64,000 nt of DNA from NCBI GenBank assembly GCA_015056495.1, contig SVGC01000006.1:1-64000 (forward strand), written 5' to 3'. Of this stretch, positions 44,023 to 56,000 are shown in pieces. The notes beneath the pieces were generated by a model that searched no databases, was not told the DNA's origin, and saw only the letters and a list, made by a program, of their open reading frames with translations. A program made the translations under genes and the position numbers. Origin of the DNA: Butyrivibrio sp. GTDB taxonomy: Bacteria > Bacillota > Clostridia > Lachnospirales > Lachnospiraceae. Every line of letters starts with the position of its first letter. Position 1 is the stretch's first letter.

Positions 44023-47000
44023 ATGAAAAAATTTATGAGGGACCTTGCGCTCCCTATTGCTATTCTTGTCACTGCATCGGAGTTAAATTGTCTATCGACA
44101 TCCGTGTCATTGGCTTCATCTTTTAATGACGGAAATGAAGGAATCCATTCTATTGTTGCGATTGAGGACCTGCCGGACATAGTAGCTCATCAAAAACTGA
44201 CTGTTGGTGCAAGTGAAGATGAGATATTTTTCCCGGATACTCTTAAGGTTACAGTAGAAAATATCTGTGAAAAAAAGGTTACTTGTAATCCTGCGGAGCT
44301 TAAATCTGGTGCAGATGCATCTGTAGAGAGCTCTGAGGATAATGCGGTAGAACAGAATAGTAGTGCTGGAAATACCGCTACTGCGGGTGTAAGTAACACT
44401 GCTGGTAGTAGCAATTCTACTAATAACAATGGCAGCTCTGAGACTACAACGACAACTGATGCTGGTTCTGGTACAACAGTCACATCACAGACCCAGCAGA
44501 CTACAGAGACGCAGCAGACTACAGAGACCCAGCAGACCACAGAGACAAGGCAGACTACTGAAACTGAACAGACTCCAGATTCAACCGGTACAGGTGATGG
44601 TTCAGGCTTAAATACAGAAAATACAGAAAATTCAGATGGAGCCAGTCTGCCTAAAAATACAGACGGCCTCACAGCATTTGACCTTAAAAATATATTTGCA
44701 CCACTGACAGTTTATGCATCAGACATCTCATCGGCAGGTGCAGGAAGTTCCGGTATGACTACTTCTGCAGCGACTATAGGCAATTCCGGCGCCACCACTT
44801 CTACGGCTGGTTCAACTGGCGCAACTACAGAAACTGTAGTAACAACTGAGGAAATTGTTCTTGAAAACGTTGTCTGGAAAATTAATTCAGCACAAAGTAG
44901 TTACAGCACCTTTACTTCTGAAGAAGCAGGAGCAAAGTTCGTATATGAGCCTGCAATCCCTTATGTTTATAACATTGATACAGAGGTTCCCCTCATAGTT
45001 GTCAGGATTGTGGATGAAGAGATCACACTTGAGTACATGACTTTAGAGCAGGATGGCGTCAAAGTAGAGGGTAATCTCCCTGTAGGCAGCGAACTTGTAG
45101 TTACAGCCCTCACAGATCAGGAAGCACTTGATCTTGTTGGGGAAGATTCCAGAGAAGTTGTATTTGCCTACGATATAACCATATATGTTGATGGCGAAGA
45201 ATGGACTCTCGATGAATCTGTAAAAGTCACAATAACTCCGCCGTCAGATGTAGATACACAAAACATTGATTCTGAGGACCTTGAACTTATCCACGTTGCT
45301 GATGATACAACCAACACTTCTGTTGATGCTGATATCAACAATGATGGAGATATCGAATTCACAGCTGACGGATTTTCAGTATATGTAGCTTTATTGTCTG
45401 AAACAGTTAAGGCTACAGCTGATGTTGAGCTGGCTACAGGCAAGACTTTTTCTCAGAGTGTGAGAGTAACTTTTTCAGATGCTTCCCTTATAGATAAAGA
45501 TACTGCTACGATCAAGCTATCTCTTTACGGTAATCTCAACAAACAGACTGTTGAAGTGGAAGAAGGCGAAGGCTCTACAACAGGTCTGATCCTTATCGCA
45601 GAAGCTGAAAATGTTAGTATTACCAGCTACACTGATAGCGGCACTACTCCAACTGCTTATATAGATTACACATTTTCTGATATTCCTGTTTATGTCAATA
45701 CAGGAACAGGCGATGCTACTGAAGGTGGAACAGGCGCATACACTATGCCTTCAGATTTTTACGGTATACAGATAGAGACAGTCAGCGGTTATACTCCAAG
45801 TGGAGGAACAGGCGATAACTACATTGCTATGTCTCCTGAAAAAGATTCCAATGATGCTGCATGGACAACTTCACTCATTACTATCACCAATAGTATCATG
45901 GAGCTTGCCAGTCCTTCATTTACAATAGAATGGCAGGACAATCGTAACTATGCCGGAAAGCGTCCGTATTCTGACAGTTACAATCTGACTTCAGATGGAG
46001 CTACTGCTGTAGCAGATAAAATAGATCTCTATTACAATGATGGAAATAATTATATCAAAGTTGAGGACACCTCATCTATTTTGGTATCCTCCGGTTCAAA
46101 TCATCCTACAGTTACTATGTCATCTTTTAGTAACTGGAATGTTTCATTTAGCAGCCTTCCTAAATATTCATCAGGAGTAACTGAATATAACTGGTTTATC
46201 AAACCTGGAGATGAATTTTTAACAGATAATAGCACAGATTATAGCTCTTATTACAATATCTCCGGCCTAAATGATGATGGCTATCTGCCAGTATCAGGTA
46301 CCCTTGTTCTGACATACTCGGACGAGATCACAGGCACCATTAATTGGCGCGTGGGATCAGCAGCTACAACTGGCTCTAGCAAGGTAATACCAGATCTGCC
46401 AGATGGCACATTGTTTACAGATGCCGGTATGACACTCTATAGCCAGACAGGAAGTAATGCTGCAGTAACAGTCGCTTCCGGCACTTATACTATAACTTGG
46501 GAAAAAAGCACTGATGGCTCAGCCTGGACCTATTCCATATCCGGGCTTCCTTTGTATGCATCCAGCGGAGATGCAATAGTCTACTATGTGGTCATGAATA
46601 CTGATACCTATACTTATACCAATGCCGACACGGCCACGGACTCATCCTATAAATTTACCTATGACAATGGAACAAGCAGTACCGATACAGACAAGTGTTA
46701 TACCGGACAGAATATCTATGCAACCCTCACAGGCGATGCGGAGTTTTCTTTTAACAAGGTCTGGCATGATGACGATGATACTGACAGCATAGCAAGAAGA
46801 CGGACAGCCATTTCTAAAGGAATCACCCTATATCTTTGGAGATATCCGAGCAATAAGACTCAGGAAGATGGCGCTCCTGTAACTAATAATGCCATGCAGT
46901 ATACCTATGCATTTACTTCTGATGATGCCAACTATAAGACTAAGACCCTGGAATTATCTGATTTTTCAGGTGACACTACTGTCAGCTTTGCAAAATATGA

Positions 47001-50000
47001 TGAGCAGGGCTATGAGTATGTATATTACGTAACAGAAGTCTCTGATTCCGAGCTTTATACAACATATTATTACAACGGCGATGGAGAATATAGCGGAGAA
47101 TCCACGCACAAATATGTTTTAAACGGCGGCAGTATCTGCAACGTCAGAAGTGCTAAGATTGCCCTCAAAGTGACCAAGGAGTGGAAAGTATCAGCAGTAT
47201 CAGATTATGTCAGCTCAAAGTGTGAATTGGTTCTTCAGAAAAAGGATAATGATGCCTGGGAAGATGTAGCACCTATCACCCTGACAGGTTTTTCATCTAG
47301 TAAAAAGAAGGTGACAGGTTCCTTTGATTCTGTTGAATTCTATGATGGACTTGGCAAGCAAAATGAGTTCAGAGTAGTAGAAAGAACAGTTACATCCGGA
47401 AGCGGCACATCAGTTACTATAAGCGATGACAGCTATGCTTACAATGAGACTGAAAATAATTATTCAGCTCAATATGAGCTTAATGACTATAGTTATAAGG
47501 TCATATCAAGCTATAGCGTATCCATGGACGATGGCGTAGAATCAGCATCCTGTACAGTTACCAACAAAGTCTATGGAACCAAGGAGCTTACGATCATCAA
47601 GACCTGGTCAGGTGATGACTGGGGCATTGGAACTGATAGTAATGGCACAGGGGATGTTTCATTAACGCTTAAACGTGCTGTTGATAGTGGTACTGCCAGC
47701 GAATATGCAACTATTGTATTGCAAAAACCTGACTCATCAAACGAACTGTCAGGAACAGGCACCTTTACTATAGAAGACTGCGATGATACAGAGGTCAGTG
47801 CTACAGACCTGACTTATACAATAACAAGTAATGGTAAGACCTGGACCACCGCTGCAATTACTGTTCCGGCATATACTGACGACGGAGAACAGTATGTCTA
47901 CAGTATTGTCGAGACTGGAGTAGTTACGACTGTTACCTATGGAAAAGAGTATGACAAAAATATTACCGGTAAAAAAATTGAGCTTAAAGTAAATAACTAC
48001 ACCGGCAGTCAGACCTACATGACCAGGATAGATGTATCCAAGATATGGAATGATGACTCTGATATTTCTCAGAGAGCAGACGTACTTGTTGAGTTTGGTT
48101 ATTATAGTGGCGGCACCTTTGTCCCTGTACAGAATTCAAGTACTGAAAATTATTATACTCTGACACTTTCTTCCAGTAAGGACTACGAGAACTACATTTG
48201 GATACACGGTGAAGACTTCCTTATAACGAATGATGAAAAGACTGATTTTAATGCTGCAACCACTGATGATGAAAAAAATACGCTACGTGCCAATGCCATT
48301 GCCAACCATCTGAGCATAAGAGCTTCTATATATAATGAAGCCACAGGAGCATATGACAGAGCGATAGTAAATGCCACTATTGATTCAGACGGCAACCTTA
48401 CTGGAGGCGTAATACCTGCAGTAGTGGATGAGACAAATAAAATCTACAGACCTGGCTACCATGTGACTGTAGACAAGTCAGTTGATGGAACAGATTTTAC
48501 TATAACAAATACCAGATTCGCCAGCAGAAGCTTTAAATTTACCAAGACCTGGACAGATTCTGGCAATATACTGGGACTTCGAGGCGACTTCCTAAGAGTA
48601 GCTCTGTTCAGAGCGGTTGGAGATACTGAAGAGGAAGTGGCTTACATTGACATTCCTACTTATTCTGATGACGAGGGCACAACTCTGACAAGTGGTGATG
48701 CTCTTACAGTAACCTTTGAATGCAATAAAGAATACAATAATGAATACTATAAAGAATACTATCCTGCATATGATGATAGTGGAAATAACTATTCTTATAG
48801 TATTAAAGAATACATATGCACTGGAACTCCTGTGACAAAAGAAACACAGTGTATTAATGGTGCAGAATCTGATACTCCAACTACAAAAGTCGAGATTGAC
48901 GTTGATGCTACAAAAGATACTACAACTACAGGATACGTAGTAACCCAGGCAAGCGATACGGCTATAAAATATTCATCAATTAGCATAGATAGTTCAAGTA
49001 CATCTACATCAGATAGTACTTCAACAGATACAACATCTGGTATCACCAGCCTTCTTATGACTGAGGACTTTGCCTACACCAATCAGGCATCAGGTGCAAG
49101 AAATGAAGTAACATTTTATGTTATCTGGCATGACTATGCCAAGAACGACCAGAGACCTGACCTTTACTATACCCTGTATTATTCTGTGGCTGGAACAGAT
49201 ACAATACAGCCTTACACTGGAGAGTATACACAGAAATGGGAGAGTGTGATATCTGGTAACAAGTACATCCAGAAAGCTGTCTATACAGGACTACCATCGG
49301 CAGATGATAACGGTAATGTATATATTTACTATGTGGCAGAGACTCTGAACAATGAGTCTTCTTCCGATGGAACATCCATTTATGTAAAAGAGCACTATAC
49401 TGTTGATCTATATAAAGATAATGCACTGAATTCTGCAATAGCAGGGACTGTTGACGTAACATCGGATAATGCTACTGTTACACAGATCAAGATATTAGAC
49501 GGCAGCGAGGATACAACATCAACAACTACCAGCACATCAGCCACAACCACGTCTACAGTAGAGGAGCCAGATCAGGTACAAGCTTCAGATGGAACATATC
49601 TGACAAAAGAAGGAAGTTTTACCCTTATAAGTATTGCTGATACAGTTCATATGGAAGGTAAAAAGCTCTGGACTAATGTTCCTGAGGGAATACTTGCAGC
49701 TAACCTTCCGGATGTTTCTATTTACCTGTTTAGACAAAGCGCATATGACACGACTCATAAAGCTCCTGAAGTCGCAGCAACAGCAACAACTAAAAATAAA
49801 AAAGATGCATATGACCGAAATTTTGTACCTGAAATATCATCAGGTGATGGATCTAAGTCTCCAAGGACATTAAATAGCCTTAAGTCTCTTTATGCCTATG
49901 GAACGTACAATTCGGATGGTACAGTTGCTTCCTATGCGGATTTTCCAAAATATGATGAGCTTGGATATCTCTATACTTATAGTGTAAGAGAAATTATATA

Positions 50001-53000
50001 TAATGCTTATAATCATGAGCTTCCATCAGATATCATGCAGCCAAGCTACTCTGATAATACAGCTGATCTTACCAATGTATATCAGATTTCGTCTACAACC
50101 AATTTAAGAGATTTCCAGGTAACTAAGCAATGGGATCTGGATTCTAAAAAGGACTATCAGAGTGTATATGCCAAAGCTACATTCAGACTCTATAGAATGG
50201 AGCTTAAAAGTGATGGTAATACTTATAATGCACTTTTATATGCTGAGAATGATTCTACTACATCTGAATCATCATCAGCAACTGCTGCAGCTAATTTCGA
50301 TATTGCAACAGCAGAACTTGTATATGAGACAGTAGTGACGACGGATGGTACAAATACGACATCCACCATCACCTGGGATGATTGCCCTATTTTTGCCCCA
50401 AGTGGTAAGATCTATGGCTATTTTGTACTTGAGATGACTTCAGATATGCCAGGTTACACTTCAGCAATCTACGGACCGGATGGAAAAGGTGCAACAGCAG
50501 GCAATACTGCATTATCTACTATAACTGATAGTGAAGGCAACACATTTATTGGAGTTGCTTTTGCAAATAATGGAATCACTATTGCATCAACTGCTGAGAC
50601 TGATACTAATGGCAATTTAAAGACTGAAACCTTTAAGAACACATATAATTCTGGCGAGGTGAATTCTATCGTATTCTACAAGGAATGGGATAGCAAAGAT
50701 AACAAAGGTAATATCATAAAGCCGGGCATCGAAGATACTGCAAAAGCACTGAATATCACTGTCAAGGCAACTGCAAGTACGCAGTCTGGAAAGGATAATG
50801 CAGATACAATCACTTTCACGGAAAACACAGATTATACATTAAGTGTAGAAAACGTAGAAAGTGATAATACCTGGAAATACACGATTACATTTACGAAGGC
50901 AGCTCCCGTATATTCTGCAAATGGTAATTTATATACCTATACAGTTTCAGAAACATTAAATTCTGATTTTGTAAAAACAAATTACAAGATTGCTACCGGA
51001 TCTATAGCAGCTAAGGCAGACACAACATCATCAGATGGTGTTTTGACCATGTCTAATAAGTTAAAAAACAGCCTTAAAGGAGGCTTTACTGTCCAGAAGC
51101 GTTGGGACGACTATAGCAATGACTATGGAATGAGAGAAGGCTCTGTATTTTTCAAAGTCTATTACAGACTTGGAACCAGCGGAGATTGGACACAATTAAC
51201 ATATAACGGCGCAACTACTTTTGAATTAAGTAGCTCTAATAGTTGGAAAAAGACATTTAGTGCCCTTCCTGCATCTGTTGATAGTTCAGGTGCAAATGGC
51301 TCTTATTACCAATATAGAGTAGTTGAGACTTCAATTGAGCAAACTGACGGTACTACTACCAGCGCTATTACTGTAACTGAGCCAAGTAATCCAAATAGTG
51401 ATACGCAGACTTCAACCTGGACACAGCATGGATTAACTACACCCGATAGTGATAAGTTTTATAGTCCTGTATCAGCTGGAAACTATCTGGTCTACAACCC
51501 TGCAAATATTACAGATATATCTTCATCACCTTCTGTAAAGATTGTAAATCAGCTTGATTCAGACAATGCAGTAACAAGCCTTACAGTTACCAAGAAATGG
51601 AATGATGATTCTGATAAATACTCAATCAGACCGACTTCCATAACTGTCCTGATACAGAAATCTACAGACAAGGGTGATAACTGGACTGATGTTACTTCCA
51701 GAACAATAACAAGCTCTGCTGTTTCGGAGAATGATGCAAACACATGGACTATGACCTTTAGCAATCTTCCTAAATACTATGGATCATCTGCTTCAGATCA
51801 GACCTATATGTACCGCGCTGTAGAGACCAAGATAGGAAGCACAGAGACTACTCTGACTACAGAGTCAAGCAGCACCACCTCAGTTACAACTTACAATTCT
51901 GGCTATGGTGGCTCATATTCCATCACTCACGAGTTATCAGGCGATACTTCAGCTTTTGCAGTTACTATTACCAACACATTAAGGGTAAAAGATAAAGCTA
52001 TCAATGTGGCTCTTCGTTGGAATGATGATGCTTTAAGGCACGAGGATATAAATGTTGCTCTTTATAGCGCCAACTTTACTGGTGGCACTGTGTCATCAGG
52101 AGTTGTAACTGATGAATCAACTCTTAAGCGCTTGTCCTTTACAGATAATGTTCAGACACTGAATGATAGCACTACTTCTCATATATATAGCGGCCTTCCT
52201 GAATATAACAAGGACGGAGACCTCATAGTTTATTATGTAAAAGAGGATACAACAGGGACCTTTAAGACTCAGTATGTATCTGCCACGGATGACTGGCCAG
52301 CTGCTGGCTCAATTACTGATGATGCACTTCAATACTATGAGTCTGCTACCGGAGATACCGAGAAGAGCTTTTATGTTTATGTTATAAATACACCACTTAT
52401 CAGCATTACAGGCAGTAAGGCGTGGTCAGATGATGAAAACGGTTTTGACCTAAGACCAACAAGACTGACCCTTACTTTGCAGAGAACTGATGTTGATTCT
52501 GAGGGCAATATTGCAGATAATGCGACCTGGGAAAATGTAACTGTTACAGAAATAAATAAGACCAATGCGAATCCTACAGGTGTTAGCGAGGCATCAGATG
52601 GTTCAGCAATCATTACTGTTTCTGATGCTAATAGCTGGACTGCCACTGTTTCATCACTACCATTATATGAGCTTGGTGATGCTACATCAAAGCAGCGTTA
52701 TAGATATAGACTTGCAGAAACTACAGTTCCTAATGGTTACAGCCAGACTGGTTATACATATGGAACTACAGCAGATTCTGATAATAACCAGACAAGCAGC
52801 GTTACAAACACTCTTTCGACCAGAGAAGCAATCACTGTAGAAAAGGTATGGAATGCATCTACTTCAGAAATGGCAGATGTTAAGGTTTCACTTTTATCAA
52901 GGAACTTCTTTAGAGGCGTAGATAGTGATACAGCTGAATTGTCAGTAGTAAAAAATGGTGATCAGGCTTATACTCGTACAATTTCTGCTTCCGATAAATG

Positions 53001-56000
53001 GAAAACTGTATTTGAAGGCCTGCCATCTACCAATATGGATGGCAATCCGATAGTTTATTACATTGCTGAAGAAGCAGGTGACGGTTATTATACGACCTAT
53101 TATGTAGATAGAAACGATACTTATGTAGAACTGTCATCTTCAAATGAAGCTAAAACAGATGGTACAGATGTAGCTGCCACATTCCGCATATTGAATACAC
53201 CTTATGCAAGTGCGACAGCTACCATAAAGTGGACTGATAAAGGCAATGCTTTTGGCACAAGGCCTGAGAGCGTTTATGTGAAGCTCCAGCGAAGAGTTGA
53301 AAATACTATCGATTGGACTGATGTGACCTGGGCAGACATACCGGACAATGCTACTGCTGCGGGTAAAATTGCATATGGAAACGGAAGTGACAAGGTATTA
53401 GCCCAGCTTAATGATCAGGGTCAGTGGACCATAACCTATGACAAGTTGCCATTGTATGTAAAAGATGTTAATGGCGCCGCAGATCAGTATGAGTACAGAT
53501 TCCTTGAGACTGATAGCAGCGGAACGGCTGTAATCCCTATAGGTTATAGCCTTGAAGCTAATGCATCTGAATATGTTGCGGCATATGATTGCAATGAGAG
53601 TGGATATGCTAATACATATACTTCTGGTCAGGCTCAATCAGGCACTGACAGTGCGGTTACAGGTTCATATGCTACAACAATTACTAATACTCTTATTACC
53701 AAAGAGATTACAGTTATCAAAAACTGGGAAGATGAGAGTAATGCCAGAAACAAGAGACCGGATTCACTTGTTCTGTATATAACCGAAGATACTACTGCTG
53801 CAGGAAGCACGGGAGCCTTTAATAAGCTTGCCCTTGGCGGAGTTAGTACTGATGCGCCTTATGGAGTTACTGCGCTTACTAATGATAGTCAGAGCCTGAC
53901 CACTAACTTGGCTACAAGCGATGATGGAAATACATGGACTTATACTATTTCAGGTCTTCCTAAGTACGCTTACGGTAGTAGTGCGTCTACTTCATCACCT
54001 GCCGAGATGCTCTATATAGTTACAGAAGATATCAATGCAGAATATTCGGGCAGTATATTAAAGAACTACTATTCAACACAGTCAAGTACAGAGGGTGATA
54101 TTACAACTATTACAAATACAGCCTATGAGAATTTTGTAAGTCTGCAGGTAGACCTGACCTGGGTAGACTCATCTGATAAATACGGCCTTAGACCGGAAGA
54201 TGTAATCATTACTGTCCAGAATTCTGAAAACGGTACTACATGGAATGATTACATGACCATGCAGCCTGTAAGCAGTACGGATGTTAGTAACTCAGATTCT
54301 GATAAATGGACAGTAACCTTTAGTGACCTTCCTGAATATAAAGGAAGCGTTGAAGATGGCGTTAAATACTCTTACAGGGCTATTGTGACCAAGGTAGGAG
54401 AGGCTGACGCTGATATATCTACTGATACCTTAAGTGGACAGGGCGGTGCATATTTAGTAACTCATGCAAATGCTTTTGATGAGGATGCCAAGCTGTATAC
54501 AACAAGTATCGAGAATACTCTTGAAGCAAGCTCCTCCAAGATCCATGTTAAAAAGATATGGAATGATGATCAGTCAAGCCATGAGAATATTACAATTGCA
54601 CTTTATAGTGCCAATTATTATAGCGGAACTACAGCCTCCGGAATAGTTACAGATAAAAGCAAGCTGACTAAGTTGACCTTTACGGGTAGTGAAGTGACTC
54701 TTAGTGATGCTTCACTTGAGGCTGCTTTTGACAATCTGCCTGAATTTAATAAGGACGGCAATCAAATCATCTATTATGTTTTAGAAAATGCAAGCGGAGA
54801 GTATAAGACACAGTACGCTTATGCTGTAGGTAATTGGCCTGATTATACAGACCTGTCTGATGACGTATGGCATTCAGATGCCAGTGAAACTACAACAACA
54901 GGTTCAGGAAATACTTCAAGTACGGGTGATACATATATATCAATCATCAATACATCTGTGACCAGTGCTGTCGTTGATATGGCATTTGCAGATGACGACA
55001 ACAGGTATGAGACAAGACCTGAAAGTGTTTATGTGAAGCTCCAGCAAAAGACAACATCAGATACCACATGGACTGATGTGACCTGGGGAGATATCCCTGA
55101 TAGCACCGTTTCTGATGGCGTAACAAAAGGAGCAGCAGGCTCCAAGGTAGTATTTTCACTGGATGAAGCTAATGACTGGACAGCTTCGTTTGAGACTATA
55201 CCTCTTTTCAAGACCTTTGAAGGCACAGTTTCTAAGCTGGAATACAGATTTATAGAGACTGATGAGGATGGAACGCCTGTAGTGCCGATTGGTTATACAC
55301 TTACAACCGGTTCAGATACTTATGTAGAGTCCAATGATGGAACAGAGACCAATGGATATGACCATAGTTATGCCGCAGATTCAGGCTATGCAACCAGCAT
55401 TACTAATACCCTTATCACCAAGGATCTGACTGTCCTCAAGATCTGGGATGATAATAATGATTCCAGAAAGATACGTCCTGATGATATTACACTGTATATC
55501 ACTGAGGATACATCTGTAACAGGCACTGTAGGCGGATTTGATGAACTTGTTTTGTCCGGAGTAAGTGAAGAACACCCTTATGGACAGACACCTGTCTCCA
55601 ATGTGAGTCTGGGAATATCTTATACAGCAAGTAGTGATGGAAATACCTGGACATACAATATTACAGGTCTTCCTAAGTACGCATATGGCAGTGGAGCATC
55701 CACATCACAACCTATAGAGATGGTCTACAAAGTGACTGAGGATACGGAGACTCCTAATGCTGATCTACTTATACTTAGGGATAAATATGAAACAACCTAT
55801 GAGGTTAATGGTGATACTACAACAATAACCAATACTGTCTACACCAATGACGGTGTTTTGATCATCAGAAAAGAAATTGAGAAGAGAACCGATGATGAGA
55901 ATATAACAAGTTATTCATTCCCATTTAAAGTAACTCTGTCCAATCCTGATGGTACAACCGGTTTATTTAATGGAACATATTACCTATATGATGCTGAAGA

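Noticed and set aside
44190-44672. 160-codon minus-strand frame rich in Val/Ser/Cys
   Set aside because: It is antisense to the Thr/Gln-repeat linker of the giant adhesin; composition mirrors the repeats and there is no start signal.
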